This document shows positions 39,156-51,300 of a DNA stretch of 64,000 nucleotides, piece by piece. This DNA comes from Thauera butanivorans NBRC 103042. Lineage in GTDB: Bacteria; Pseudomonadota; Gammaproteobacteria; Burkholderiales; Rhodocyclaceae. Position numbers and translations under genes: made by a program. The stretch's first letter is position 1, and each line of letters opens with the position of its first letter. The DNA lies in the NCBI RefSeq assembly GCF_001591165.1, contig NZ_BCUG01000023.1:1-64000 (forward strand). Direction: 5' to 3'. The notes under the pieces were generated by a model, which saw only the letters and a program-made list of their open reading frames with translations, was not told the DNA's origin and did no database searches.

Positions 39156-40297
39156 GCAACTGGCGTTTCAACCCGCTCGCGCTCGTGCGCGCCTTCCTTC
39201 GGCCGATCGACCCGATCCTGCTGCTGCTGCTGGCGGTGCTGCTCGGCTATGCCTGGGTGCTGATGCAGAGCGCCTCGCCCGAGCGCCTGGACAACCAGGC
39301 ACTGCATTTCGCCATCGCGCTGGCGGCGATGTGGGCGATGGCCTGGCTGACGCCCGTGCATCTGCTGCGGCTCGCGCTGCCGCTGTATGCGCTCGGGGTG
39401 GTGCTGCTGATCGGGGTCGATCTGTTCGGCGAGATTTCGAAAGGCGCGCGGCGCTGGCTCGACATCGGCATCACCCGCATCCAGCCGTCCGAGATCATGA
39501 AGATCTCGATGCCGCTGATGCTGGCCTGGTATTTCCACCAGCGCGAAGGCCAGACCCGCTTCGTCGATTTCCTCGTCGCCGGTGCGCTGCTGGTGGTGCC
39601 GGTCGGTCTGATCCTGATCCAGCCCGATCTCGGCACCAGCCTGCTGGTCGCCGCTTCCGGCCTGTACGTGATCTATTTCGCCGGCCTGTCGTGGAAGCTG
39701 ATCGTGCCGCTGGTCGTCGCGCTGGTCATCGGCCTGGGTTCCATCGTCGCCTTCGGCGACACGCTGTGCCAGCCCGAAGTCGATTGGCAGGTGCTGCGCG
39801 AGTACCAGAAGCAGCGCGTGTGCACCCTGCTCGACCCGACGCGCGATCCGCTCGGCAAGGGCTTCCACATCATCCAGTCCACCATCGCCATCGGTTCGGG
39901 GGGCGTGTCGGGCAAGGGCTGGATGGAAGGTACCCAGACCCATCTCGCCTTCCTGCCCGAGCGCCATACCGACTTCATCTTCGCCGTGCTGGCCGAGGAG
40001 TTCGGCCTGATCGGCGCCGTCGTGCTGCTGGCGACCTACCTGCTGCTGATCGTGCGCGGCTTCGTCATCGCGGCCTTCGCGCCCACGCATGCCTCGCGCC
40101 TGCTCGCCGGCGCGATCACGATGATCTTCTTCACCTATGCCTTCGTGAACATGGGCATGGTCAGCGGCATCCTGCCTGTCGTAGGGGTGCCGCTGCCCTT
40201 CATCAGCTACGGGGGAACCGCGCTCGTCACGCTGTGTCTGGGCGTGGGTATCCTGATGAGCATCCAGCGCAGCCGGCTGACGGCGCGCAAGGCTTGA
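39152..40297 (+). CDS. rodA: Peptidoglycan glycosyltransferase RodA (SEDS family)
   Basis: A 381-residue polytopic protein with about ten helices that polymerises lipid II together with PBP2. Conserved SEDS segments are GARRWLDIGITRIQPSEIMK, LIQPDLGTSLL, the periplasmic EGTQTHLAFLPERHTDFIFA, and LPFISYGGTAL. Its ATG overlaps the mrdA stop, coupling the two partners. Confidence 0.96.
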   Translation: MSNWRFNPLALVRAFLRPIDPILLLLLAVLLGYAWVLMQSASPERLDNQALHFAIALAAMWAMAWLTPVHLLRLALPLYALGVVLLIGVDLFGEISKGARRWLDIGITRIQPSEIMKISMPLMLAWYFHQREGQTRFVDFLVAGALLVVPVGLILIQPDLGTSLLVAASGLYVIYFAGLSWKLIVPLVVALVIGLGSIVAFGDTLCQPEVDWQVLREYQKQRVCTLLDPTRDPLGKGFHIIQSTIAIGSGGVSGKGWMEGTQTHLAFLPERHTDFIFAVLAEEFGLIGAVVLLATYLLLIVRGFVIAAFAPTHASRLLAGAITMIFFTYAFVNMGMVSGILPVVGVPLPFISYGGTALVTLCLGVGILMSIQRSRLTARKA

Positions 40298-40314
40298 ACG
40301 ACCGAGGAGCGCCG

Positions 40315-41505
40315 ATGAAATCCGATTCTGCCCGGGCCGATGCTCGCAGCGTCCACACCCCGGCCATGCGGCGACCGCGCTGCCGCGGGCTGGCTGGCGT
40401 GGCCGTGCTGGCATTTGCCGCCGTGCTGCTGTCGGCCTGCGGTTCCGCGCCGAAGCGCGGTGAAGGCAGCGCCGCGGCCGAACCGCCTGCGGCGAGTGCG
40501 GCGAAGCCCGCCGGCCGCGGCGGCGGCTATTACAAGGACGACGGCCCGGACGAGGTGCCGCCCGACAACCTCGATGCCATTCCCGACGCCGAGCCCCGCC
40601 TCGAGCCGCTGCACCGCTTCGCCAACCGGCCCTACAACGTCTTCGGCAAGGGCTACGTGCCCGCCACCGAGCTGCGGCCTCACCGCGAACGCGGACGAGC
40701 GAGCTGGTATGGCCGCCGCTTCCACGGCAAGCCCACGTCCAGCGGCGAACCCTACGACATGTATGCGATGACCGCCGCGCACCCGACGCTGCCGATCCCG
40801 AGCTACGTGCGCGTCACGCATGTGGCCAGCGGGCGTTCGGTGGTGGTGCGGATCAACGACCGCGGCCCCTTCCACAAGGGCCGCATCATCGACCTGTCCT
40901 ACACCGCGGCCCACAAGCTGGGCTACATCAACGCCGGCAGCGCGGAAGTCGAAGTCGAGCAGATCCTGCCGGACGAACTGCCGCTGCTTGCGGCGGCGAG
41001 GCCGGTGCCGCCGGTACGCGGCCGCCAGGCCCAGGCCATCGAAGCCGCAGCGGCGCCGACGACGGCTCCGGCCGAAGTGGTGGACGCTGCGCCGCGCACC
41101 CTGCCCCCGCTGGCGCCGCCGCGCGTGGAGGCAGGCACTGCGGCCGCTGCCACCGGGCAGAGCGCCGCCGCGCGTGTGGTGGCTGCGGCAGCCGGCGCTG
41201 CAGCGGTCGAGACTGCTGCAGTCGCTGCGACGGAAGTTGGCGACGGCCTGGTGCCGCACATCGCCTCGGCCAGTGCCGGCATCTTCCTGCAGCTCGGCGC
41301 CTTCACTTCGCGCGCGAACGCCGAAGGCTTCAAGGCTTCGGTTGCGGATGAAGTCGGTGAACATGCGGAGCGCCTCGAACTGTTCGCCGACGGCGAGCGT
41401 TTCCGCCTGCATGCCGGTCCCTACGACACGGTCGATGCGGCGCGGGCGGCGGCCGAGAGAATGGGGGCGGCGCTCAAGCTCAAGCCATTCGTGATCGTGC
41501 GCTGA
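40315..41505 (+). CDS. rlpA: Septal ring lytic transglycosylase-type lipoprotein RlpA
   Basis: A 396-residue lipoprotein with lipobox LLSAC (near residue 43). The double-psi beta-barrel domain (about 125-225) has RGRASWYGRRFHGKPTSSGE and the catalytic Asp in VVRINDRGPFHKGRIIDLS. A long Ala/Pro-rich linker leads to a C-terminal SPOR domain (GIFLQLGAFTSRANAEGF), which binds denuded septal glycan. The AGGAG site sits correctly before ATG 40315. Confidence 0.93.
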   Translation: MKSDSARADARSVHTPAMRRPRCRGLAGVAVLAFAAVLLSACGSAPKRGEGSAAAEPPAASAAKPAGRGGGYYKDDGPDEVPPDNLDAIPDAEPRLEPLHRFANRPYNVFGKGYVPATELRPHRERGRASWYGRRFHGKPTSSGEPYDMYAMTAAHPTLPIPSYVRVTHVASGRSVVVRINDRGPFHKGRIIDLSYTAAHKLGYINAGSAEVEVEQILPDELPLLAAARPVPPVRGRQAQAIEAAAAPTTAPAEVVDAAPRTLPPLAPPRVEAGTAAAATGQSAAARVVAAAAGAAAVETAAVAATEVGDGLVPHIASASAGIFLQLGAFTSRANAEGFKASVADEVGEHAERLELFADGERFRLHAGPYDTVDAARAAAERMGAALKLKPFVIVR

Positions 41506-41561
41506 ACGGCCGCTGCCGGCTGCTGCGCTGCCGCAGCGGGTTGAAACAAGGCCTTTCGCTT

Positions 41562-41591
41562 TTGGTCCGCAGCCGGGGTGGCACTTATAAT
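41562..41591 (+). promoter_or_regulatory. Promoter of the D,D-carboxypeptidase gene
   Basis: A perfect TATAAT (41586-41591) lies 18 bp after a TTGGTC -35-like hexamer (41562-41567), in the gap between rlpA and the carboxypeptidase gene. The transcription start would be about 40 bp before the ATG. Confidence 0.6.
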
Positions 41592-41636
41592 CCGGCGTTC
41601 CCGCCAGCTTTTTCCCTCTTCTTTCCGGGTTCCCTC

Positions 41637-42764
41637 ATGCGTTTCGTCCTTGCCGTCCTGATTTCACTGTTTTCCTTTGCCGCGCTGGCGCAGTCCGTGC
41701 CGCCGCCGGCGCTGGCCGCCAATACCTGGGTGCTGGTCGACCATGCCACCGGGCAGGTGCTCGTCGACAAGGATGCCGACACCCGCATCGAGCCGGCTTC
41801 GCTGACCAAGCTGATGACGGCCTACCTGACTTTCAGCGCACTGAGGGCAGGCACGCTGACGCCGGACCAGGTGGTGCCGGTGTCGACCAAGGCCTGGCGC
41901 ATGGAAGGTTCGCGCATGTTCATCGAGCCGAACAAGCCGGTGACCGTCGATGAGCTGATCCGCGGCGTGATCGTGCAGTCGGGCAACGACGCCTGCGTGG
42001 CGCTGTCCGAGGCGATCGCCGGCAGCGAGGAAGCCTTCGCCGCGCTGATGAACCGCGAAGCCCAGCGCCTGGGCATGACCAACACCAACTTCACCAACTC
42101 CACCGGCCTGCCCGATCCGCAGCTCTACACCACCGCGCGCGACCTGGCCATCCTGGCGAGCGCGATCGTGCGCGACTTCCCCGAGTTCTACAACCTGTAC
42201 TCGCTGAAGGAGTTCACCTACAACGGCATCAAGCAGCCCAACCGCAACCGCCTGCTGTACATGGACGCCACCGTCGACGGCATGAAGACCGGCCACACCA
42301 GCACCGCCGGCTACTGCCTGGTGTCGACCGCGCAGCGCGGAAGCCGCCGCCTGATCTCGGTCGTGCTCGGCGCCGCTTCCGACACCGTGCGGGCGCAGGA
42401 GTCGCTGAAGCTGCTGAACTTCGGCTTCCAGTTCTACGACACGGTCAAGCTCTACTCGGCAGACGAGGCGCTGTCGCAGTTCCGCGTCTGGAAGGGCGAG
42501 GACAACGAGGTGGCGGTCGGCTTCACCCGCGATTTCGTCATGTCGCTGCCCAAGGAGGTGGCGCAGAACGTCGCCGTGTCGCTGGAGAGCCGCCAGCCGC
42601 TGATCGCGCCGCTGGAGAAGGGCCAGCCGGTTGGCACGCTGAAGCTGAGCGTCGACGGCAAGTCGCTGGGCGAATATCCGGTGGTCGCGCTCAAGGACGT
42701 GCCGGTGGCCGGCTTCTTCGGCCGCCTGTGGGACGCGATCGTGCTGTTCTTCAAGAACCTCTGA
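41637..42764 (+). CDS. dacC: D-alanyl-D-alanine carboxypeptidase (PBP5/6 family)
   Basis: A 375-residue low-molecular-mass PBP that trims the terminal D-Ala of peptidoglycan stems. A signal peptide ([15 protein letters not shown]) is followed by SxxK as SLTK in [13 protein letters not shown], SxN in SGNDAC and KTG in [15 protein letters not shown]. The C-terminal beta domain and final amphipathic helix ([14 protein letters not shown]) anchor it to the membrane. An ATG at 41541 lies before the promoter and is rejected. Confidence 0.94.
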   Translation: MRFVLAVLISLFSFAALAQSVPPPALAANTWVLVDHATGQVLVDKDADTRIEPASLTKLMTAYLTFSALRAGTLTPDQVVPVSTKAWRMEGSRMFIEPNKPVTVDELIRGVIVQSGNDACVALSEAIAGSEEAFAALMNREAQRLGMTNTNFTNSTGLPDPQLYTTARDLAILASAIVRDFPEFYNLYSLKEFTYNGIKQPNRNRLLYMDATVDGMKTGHTSTAGYCLVSTAQRGSRRLISVVLGAASDTVRAQESLKLLNFGFQFYDTVKLYSADEALSQFRVWKGEDNEVAVGFTRDFVMSLPKEVAQNVAVSLESRQPLIAPLEKGQPVGTLKLSVDGKSLGEYPVVALKDVPVAGFFGRLWDAIVLFFKNL

Positions 42765-42775
42765 GCGAATACGCC

Positions 42776-43060
42776 ATGAGCGAACACAGCGGTGCGCAGC
42801 CGCGCCAGACCCTGATCGAATACCCCTGCGACTTTCCGATCAAGGCCATGGGCGCGCGGGTGGACGGCTTCGCCCAGGCAGTGATCGAAGTGGTGCTGCG
42901 CCACGCGCCGGACTTCGAGCCCGCCGGCGCCGAGATGCGGCCGTCGAGCAAGGGCAACTACCTGGCGGTGACCTGTACCTTCCGCGCCACCTCGCAGCAG
43001 CAGGTCGATGCGCTGTACCGCGAGCTGACTTCGCACCCGCTGGTCAAGGTGGTGCTGTGA
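42776..43060 (+). CDS. ybeD: DUF493 (YbeD-like) protein
   Basis: A 94-residue ACT-like small protein: [20 protein letters not shown] and the [20 protein letters not shown] half are typical of YbeD. Position between dacA-type carboxypeptidase and lipB is conserved in many Proteobacteria. Function unsettled. Its stop overlaps the lipB GTG start (GTGA). Confidence 0.9.
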   Translation: MSEHSGAQPRQTLIEYPCDFPIKAMGARVDGFAQAVIEVVLRHAPDFEPAGAEMRPSSKGNYLAVTCTFRATSQQQVDALYRELTSHPLVKVVL

Positions 43061-43728
43061 TCGTCAAGCGCCTCGGCCTGGTGGACTACGCGCCGGCGCT
43101 GGAAGCGATGCGCGTGTTCACCGCCGGGCGCACGGACGGCACGCCGGACGAGATCTGGCTGCTGCAGCATCCGCCGGTCTATACCCTGGGACAGGCCGGC
43201 AAGGCCGAGCACCTGCTGTGCAACCCGGCGGGCATCCCGCTGGTGCAGATCGACCGTGGTGGCCAGATCACCTACCACGGCCCGGGCCAGCTCGTCGCCT
43301 ACCTGCTGATCGACCTGCCGCGGCGGCGCCTGAAGGTGCGCGAACTGGTCCATCTGATGGAGCAGGCGATCATCGACACCCTGGCCGAGTACGGCCTCGC
43401 CGCCGAGCGCAAGGACGGCGCGCCCGGCGTCTACATCGCCGGCGACAAGATCGCCGCGCTCGGCCTGCGGGTCAAGAACGGCTGCAGCTATCACGGCCTG
43501 GCGATCAACGTCGATGCCGACCTGACGCCCTTCGGCTGGATCAATCCCTGCGGCTACGAGGGCCTCAAGACCATCCGCATGAAGGATTTCGGCGTGGATG
43601 ACGGCGTCGAAGCCGTCGGCGAGCGCCTGCTGGCCCATCTGCAGCGCCTGCTGCCGCCGATCGAAGCGCGGGCTGATGCGCACAATCAGCCTGAACGGGC
43701 TGCGCAAGAGGCGCCGGCGGGGCCATAA
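43057..43728 (+). CDS. lipB: Octanoyl-ACP:protein N-octanoyltransferase LipB
   Basis: A 223-residue transferase that moves octanoate from ACP to lipoyl domains. [18 protein letters not shown] is the substrate site. The Cys-Lys dyad is Lys in [12 protein letters not shown] and Cys in [10 protein letters not shown]. Translation starts with GTG 43057 overlapping the previous stop. lipA follows after 47 bp. Confidence 0.94.
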   Translation: MIVKRLGLVDYAPALEAMRVFTAGRTDGTPDEIWLLQHPPVYTLGQAGKAEHLLCNPAGIPLVQIDRGGQITYHGPGQLVAYLLIDLPRRRLKVRELVHLMEQAIIDTLAEYGLAAERKDGAPGVYIAGDKIAALGLRVKNGCSYHGLAINVDADLTPFGWINPCGYEGLKTIRMKDFGVDDGVEAVGERLLAHLQRLLPPIEARADAHNQPERAAQEAPAGP

Positions 43729-43775
43729 TCGCGCTCATCTACCAAGAGCGCCACACCACACAGAGAGCGGACAAC

Positions 43776-44735
43776 ATGGAAAACCCGGTGGAAACCCCCG
43801 CCCGCAAACAGCGCGGCGCCGCAAAGACGGCGCGGATCCCGATCAAGATCGTCCCCGCCGAGCGCCTGCAGAAGCCTGACTGGATCCGCATCCGGCTCGG
43901 CGCCGGCCAGGAAGCCGAGCGCTTCAACGAGATCAAGGCCACGCTGCGCGAGCACAAGCTGCACACCGTGTGCGAGGAAGCGTCCTGCCCCAACATCCAC
44001 GAATGCTTCGGCAAGGGCACGGCCACCTTCATGATCATGGGCGACATCTGCACCCGCCGCTGTCCCTTCTGTGACGTCGGCCACGGCCGCCCCGAGCCGC
44101 TGAACGCCGACGAGCCGCGCGACCTCGCCAAGACCATCGCCGCGATGCGGCTGAAGTACGTCGTGATCACCTCGGTCGACCGCGACGACCTGCGCGACGG
44201 CGGCGCCCAGCACTTCGTCGAGTGCATCCGCGAGACCCGCAGCGCCTCGCCGGCGACGACGATCGAAGTGCTGGTGCCCGACTTCCGCGGCCGCATGGAA
44301 GTTGCCCTCGACATCTTCGACCAGGCGCCGCCCGACGTCATGAACCACAACCTCGAGACCGTGCCGCGGCTGTACAAGCAGGCCCGCCCGGGTTCCGACT
44401 ATGCCTATTCGCTCGAACTGCTGCGCCAGTTCAAGGCCCGCCACCCGGACGTGCTGACCAAGTCCGGCCTGATGGTCGGCCTCGGCGAGACCGACGAGGA
44501 AATCCTCGAAGTCATGCGCGACATGCGCGCCCACGACGTCGACATGCTGACCATCGGCCAGTACCTGCAGCCCTCCGGCGGCCACCTGCCGGTACTGCGC
44601 TATGTGCACCCGGACACCTTCAAGATGTTCGAGACCGAAGCGCTGAAGATGGGTTTCCGCAACGCGGCCTGCGGTCCGATGGTCCGGTCGAGCTATTGGG
44701 CGGATCAGCAGGCGCATGGTGCAGGGGTCGTGTGA
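43776..44735 (+). CDS. lipA: Lipoyl synthase LipA (radical SAM)
   Basis: A 319-residue radical-SAM enzyme inserting two sulfurs into protein-bound octanoyl groups. The auxiliary cluster ligands are [12 protein letters not shown], and the radical-SAM cluster is CTRRCPFC. The conserved C-terminal serine is in VRSSYWAD. It is the partner of the adjacent lipB. Confidence 0.96.
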   Translation: MENPVETPARKQRGAAKTARIPIKIVPAERLQKPDWIRIRLGAGQEAERFNEIKATLREHKLHTVCEEASCPNIHECFGKGTATFMIMGDICTRRCPFCDVGHGRPEPLNADEPRDLAKTIAAMRLKYVVITSVDRDDLRDGGAQHFVECIRETRSASPATTIEVLVPDFRGRMEVALDIFDQAPPDVMNHNLETVPRLYKQARPGSDYAYSLELLRQFKARHPDVLTKSGLMVGLGETDEEILEVMRDMRAHDVDMLTIGQYLQPSGGHLPVLRYVHPDTFKMFETEALKMGFRNAACGPMVRSSYWADQQAHGAGVV

Positions 44736-44852
44736 TTTCCATCGATAGCAGCCGATGCACGGCGCTCGCTGCGAGCTCGATGCAAAGCCAGCGTTCCGCG
44801 CGTGATTCGCAGCTCCAGGCGGCGTAATCACACTCGGCTGCAAGACCTGCCG

Positions 44853-44882
44853 CCCCCAGTCCGGCATCGCCGCCGCTGGGGG
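44853..44882 (+). terminator. Weak hairpin after lipA
   Basis: CCCCCAG (44853-44859) and CTGGGGG (44876-44882) form a 7-bp stem with a 16-nt loop but only a short T-run follows. The 297-bp gap between lipA and cheR shows nothing else I can support. Confidence 0.35.
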
Positions 44883-45032
44883 TTCGGCATTTTCAGGTGC
44901 CGGCGAAACTGCGTCGAACGACGCTGGCATGGAAAAAACGCTGTGGACAGGGAAGAACTCACAGGCTGCATGCGGCGGAACGTCGACAATCGGAGCCTTG
45001 CCGTGCATGCGCGCGGCGCAGGCTGAGGGCGG

Positions 45033-46518
<1,486 letters not shown>

Positions 46519-46533
46519 GGGGCGGAGAAGGTT

Positions 46534-47226
46534 TCAGGGGCAGCCGGTGCAGCCGTCAGTCTGGGCATTGAGGAAGATCGCCTGATCGAGATTGGCGCCG
46601 CTGAGATCGGCGTCGACCAGCACCGCGCGGGTCAGGATCGCACCCTGCAGGTTGGCGCCGGCGAGCGAGGCGCCCTTGAGCTTGGCGGCGCGCAGGTTGG
46701 CGCGCTGCAGATCGGCCCTGTCCAGCTTCGCGCCTTCGAGCCGGGCGTTGGTCAGGTCGGCGTTCGCCAGCCGGGCGCCGCTGAGATCGGCCGCCGTCAG
46801 CACGGCGTTCTGCAGCACGGCGTTGCGCAGATCGGCCTCGACCAGCGTGGCATTGGCGGCCCGCGCGTTGCGCAGGTTGATGCGCGCCATCGATGCGCCA
46901 TTGAAGTTGGTGCCGGTGACGTCGGTGCTGGAGAAGTTCGCCTCGCTCAGCGTTGCGCCGCTGAGGTCCGCGCCCGACAGATCGGAGCGGGTGAATTGCG
47001 AATTGGCCAGATTGACGCCGGCGAGCTGGGCGCCGTTCAGATTGGCATTGGTGCACAAGGTGCCGCGGCGGATGTCGCAGCCGCCGACGCTGCCGGTGCG
47101 CTGGGCCTGGGCGGCGAAGGACTGGGCCAGCATGGCGATGGCGAAGAAGCAGGCGAGAGGCGCATGCAGGTGCGGCCGGCTGAGGTGTGGCCGGCGCAGG
47201 AGTGGGGCGGTTGCGAGCAATTTCAT
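46534..47226 (-). CDS. Secreted pentapeptide-repeat protein
   Basis: A 230-residue protein. The signal segment (ACFFAIAMLAQSFAAQA) is followed by about 30 consecutive A(D/N)LXX-type pentapeptides (e.g. ANLNG AQLAG VNLAN, ADLSG ADLSG), which fold as a right-handed quadrilateral helix. Two cysteine pairs cap the repeat (near GGCDIRRGTLC and DGCTGC). Function unknown. An upstream ATG at 47247 is possible. Confidence 0.82.
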   Translation of the reverse strand: MKLLATAPLLRRPHLSRPHLHAPLACFFAIAMLAQSFAAQAQRTGSVGGCDIRRGTLCTNANLNGAQLAGVNLANSQFTRSDLSGADLSGATLSEANFSSTDVTGTNFNGASMARINLRNARAANATLVEADLRNAVLQNAVLTAADLSGARLANADLTNARLEGAKLDRADLQRANLRAAKLKGASLAGANLQGAILTRAVLVDADLSGANLDQAIFLNAQTDGCTGCP

Positions 47227-47301
47227 CAAAGGGTTCCGCGGGAGCATGGTGCGAGTGGATTGTCGGTGAGCAGGCGCCGGCTGTCACTCCCGCCGTTGCG
47301 C

Positions 47302-48378
47302 TCAGATGGGAATGTGCGGACCGGCTTCGGTGTCGTCCAGCTTGCCGTGGGAGTCGGCGAAGCGTTCGCGAATCCGGATCATTCGAGGCAGGGCACGGCG
47401 GAAAGGTTCGATCAGGCCGGGATCGAAGCGCGAACCCGCTCCCGCTTCGATGTAGGCCACGGCATCCTCTACGCTCCACGTCGGCTTGTAGGGACGGCCC
47501 GTCAGCAGGGCGTCGAAGACGTCGGCGATCGTGGCGATGCGGGCCAGCAGCGGAATCTCCTCGCCGGCCAGGCCGCGAGGGTAGCCGGAGCCGTCCCAGT
47601 GCTCGTGGTGACAGAGGGCGATCTCGCGCGCGGCAGCCAGCAGTTCGTCGCTGTGCGTGCCGATGATTTCCGCGCCGATTTCCGGGTGGCACATCATCAT
47701 CGCCCACTCTTCCTCGTTCAGCGGTCCGTTCTTGAGCAGCACGGTGTCGCGGATGCCGATCTTGCCGATGTCGTGCATCGGCGAGGCGTGGTAGAGCGTC
47801 TGCACGACTTTTTCGTCCAGTCCTACCGCCTCGCCGATCAGGCGGCAGTAGTGGCTCATGCGGATGATGTGGTTGCCGGTTTCGCCGTCGCGGAATTCGG
47901 CCGCGCGGCCGAGCCGGTGGATGATCTGCTGGCGGGTGTTGAGCAGGTCGAGCGTGCGCGCGTGGATCTGGCGGGCGAGTTCGCGATTCTGGTCGTAGAG
48001 CGCGAGGTGGGTGCGGACACGGGCCAGCACGATGGCGGGGCTGACGGGCTTGGTGATGTAGTCGACGGCACCGAGCGCGAGGCCGTAGGCTTCGTCTTCG
48101 GTTTCGTTCAGCGCGGTGACGAAGATGACTGGGATGTCGCGGGTTTCCGGGCGTGCCTTCAGGCGCCGGCATACTTCGTGGCCGTCGATGTCCGGCATCC
48201 GGACGTCGAGCAGGATCAGATCCGGGTGCGGCGGCGTGGCGGCGATCTTCAGCGCCCGTTCGCCGCCGGGTGCGACACGGGTGCGATAGTGCGGCGAGAG
48301 AATGCGCCCGAGGATGTCGATGTTGTCCGGTACGTCATCGACCAGGAGAAGGGTGCTTCGCGGAGGGGCTTCGCTCAT
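47302..48378 (-). CDS. Response regulator with HD-GYP c-di-GMP phosphodiesterase domain
   Basis: A 358-residue two-domain protein. The receiver has VDDVPDN and phospho-acceptor LILLDVRMPDIDG. The HD-GYP domain from about residue 150 has MHDIGKIGIRD, HHEHWDGSGYPRGL and the downstream metal-ligand region. It likely degrades c-di-GMP on phosphorylation. Its ATG overlaps the stop of the hybrid kinase gene, the evident partner. Confidence 0.92.
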   Translation of the reverse strand: MSEAPPRSTLLLVDDVPDNIDILGRILSPHYRTRVAPGGERALKIAATPPHPDLILLDVRMPDIDGHEVCRRLKARPETRDIPVIFVTALNETEDEAYGLALGAVDYITKPVSPAIVLARVRTHLALYDQNRELARQIHARTLDLLNTRQQIIHRLGRAAEFRDGETGNHIIRMSHYCRLIGEAVGLDEKVVQTLYHASPMHDIGKIGIRDTVLLKNGPLNEEEWAMMMCHPEIGAEIIGTHSDELLAAAREIALCHHEHWDGSGYPRGLAGEEIPLLARIATIADVFDALLTGRPYKPTWSVEDAVAYIEAGAGSRFDPGLIEPFRRALPRMIRIRERFADSHGKLDDTEAGPHIPI

Positions 48379-51300
48379 GGCTGGATGCTTTCGGGCGTGG
48401 GGGGCGGGTCGGCGAGAGCCGGGCAAGCCTGGCGCAGGGCGTCGAGGCAGTCGAGCGCTTCGTCGAAGCGGTACAGGGCAACGAGTTCGCGGAGTCGTTC
48501 GATGCGCTCCGGCTGCTCCAGGCTGTCGAGGGCGGCGGCGAGGGAGTCGAGGTGGCGGCCGCTCTCGCCGTCATCCGCGAGCAGCAGGTTTTCCAGTTGC
48601 TGCAGGCCGGCCCGGAGTGCGTCGAGCCAGGCAGGCGTTGCGGCGGCTGTCGTATCGGCGACGGTGCCGGCGGGCGCGTGGCGGGCGAGCGCTGCCCGGA
48701 TGCCGCTGCCCAGTGTGGCGAGCGCGCCGGCCAGTCCGTGCAGGGCGGCCTCGGCGTCCTGGCCGTTGCGCAAGCGGCTGTCGATGTCGGCGGCGCGGGC
48801 GGCGAGGGCTTCCGCGCCGATGTTGCCGGCGAGGCCTTTCAGCGTATGGGCGATGCGCGCGGCGGTGTCCCTGTCGCCTGCGGCAAGCGCTTGCGAAATC
48901 CGCGCCGGGGCGTCGCACTGGGTGTCGCAGAAGCGGCGCAGCAAGGTGTGCAGCAGTTCGGCGTCGCCCCCGAGGCGCTGCAGCGCGGTGTCGAGTTGCA
49001 GGCCGGGAACGGCGGGCAGCGCGATGGTGTCGCTGCGGGGATCGGGCGTGCCGTCCGGCAGCGCCTGCTGGCGGGCGCGGGGCCCGATCCATTGATGCAG
49101 GCGGATGAACAGCTGCTGCACGTCGATCGGCTTGGAGATGTGATCGTTCATCCCTGCCGCCAGGCAGCGTTCCCGGTCGCCGCTCATGGCATTGGCCGTC
49201 ATTGCGATGATCGGCAGCCGGGCGCAGTCTTCCATCGCGCGGATGCGGTGCGTGGCCTCGAAGCCGTCCATGACCGGCATCTGGCAGTCCATCAGCACGC
49301 CGTCGTATCGGCTGCGGGCGATCAGCGCCAGCGCCTCCGCACCGTTGTTGGCGACATCGACATGGATGCCGCTGCGGCCGAGGATGTCGACGCTCATCTC
49401 CTGGTTCATCGTGTTGTCCTCGACCAGCAGCAGACGGGCGCCGCGGAGCGCGCGCTGCGCTTCGAGAAAGTCGGCCTGCATCGCCTTCTTGCGCGGCTGG
49501 TGCGTGTCTGCTGCGCCGAAGGCGGCGAGAATGCAGTCGAGCAGCGTGGAAGGCGTGACCGGTTTCTCCAGCAGGCCGGCGACCGGCAGGTCGCCGAGGC
49601 GTGCGTGCAGTTCTTCCCGGCTGAAGGCGGTCACCATGACGAAGCAGGGCGTTTCGCCGATGCCGGGGTGGGCGCGGATCTGGCGGATGGCTTCGACGCC
49701 GCTGGTGCCGGGCATCATCCAGTCCATCAGCACCAGCCGGTAGGGCCGGCCCGCCGCACAGGCGCTTTCGAGCATCGCGATTGCGCCGGCGGCGTCGGCA
49801 GCGGTGTCGGCATCGAATTTCAGTGCATGGAGCATGCCTTGCAGGATGTCCCGCGCATTGGGGTTGTCGTCCACGACCAGCACGCGCATGCCGAGAATGT
49901 CCTCGCTGCCGATCTCGAGCCTGCGTTGCCGGTTCTGCAGACGGAACGGGGCACGGAAATGGAAGGTGCTGCCGATGCCCAGCTCGGAATCGACGCCGAG
50001 CTCGCCACCCATCAGCTCCACCAGACGCTTGCAGATCGCCAGCCCCAGGCCGGTGCCGCCGTACTTGCGCGAGGTGGATGAGTCGGCCTGGGTGAAGGCC
50101 TGGAACAGGTGCTGGCGCTGTTCCTCGTCGATGCCGATGCCGGTGTCGTGGACGGCGAAGCAGAGCCAGACGCTGTCGTCCAGGCTTCGTTCCCGGCGGA
50201 TGGTGATGGTGATCTCGCCCTGCGTGGTGAACTTGAGCGCATTGCCCAGCAGGTTGTTGAGCACCTGGCCGAGCCGCAGCGGGTCGCCGCGCAGGCTGGT
50301 CGGCACGTCGACGCCGATGTCGAACAGCAGTTCCAGGCCGCGGTTCTGTGCTCTGGCGGTGCCGAGGGCGGCAAGATTGGCGAGCACGTCTTCGAGGAAG
50401 AAGTCGGTCTCCTCGAACTGCAGCTTGCCCGCTTCGATCTTCGAGAAATCGAGAATGTCGTTGATGATGCCGAGCAGGGTTGCCGAGGCCGCATGGATCT
50501 TCTCCAGGTAGTTGCGCTGGCGCGGGCTCAGCGGGCTGTCGAGGGCGAGGTGCGCCATGCCCATGATGACGTTCATCGGCGTGCGGATCTCGTGGCTCAT
50601 GTTGGCGAGGAAATCGGACTTGAGCCGCGTCGCTTCCTCGGCCAGCAGCTTGGCCTCCACCTGAACCTGTTCCGCCTGCTTCTGTGCGCTGATGTCGATC
50701 AGCGCGCCCACCAGACCGGCAGTCCTGCCGTCGCTGCCGCGGTGGCCGCTCAGGCTGTAGAGCACGTCGTGCACCCTGCCGTCGGCGTAGGGCAGGCGCA
50801 TTTCGGCAGTGAAGGTGCCGCCTTCGCGCAGCACGCGCTCGTTGGCTTCGTGGTAGGCCAGGCGGTCCTCGGCAGGTAGCTGCATGAACTGCAGCACGCT
50901 CTTGCCCAGCAGCGTTTCCCGCTCGATGCCGAATGAATCGAGGAAGGCCTGGTTGAAACCGAGGTAGCGGCCTTTGCCGTCCTTGAAGAACATCGGATGC
51001 GGCAGGGTGTTGAGCAGCGTGCGCTGGAAGGTGAGCTGGTCGGCAATGGTCTGCTCGTAGGCCTTGTGCTGGGTGACGTCGCGCACCGTGACGCAGGTGC
51101 AGGCCGGCCCGCCACCCTGGTCGGGCAAATGGGTGAGGCCAAGTTCGACGGGAAATTCACTGCCGTCGTGCCGGGCTGCGCGGAAGCTGCCGGCGGCCTT
51201 GCCGAGATGGAGGTGGCCGTCGGCACAAGCGTTGAAGCGCGCACGCATGGCGGCATGGCGCGGGCGGATGTCCGTGGGCACGAGCTCGTCGACGCCGAGG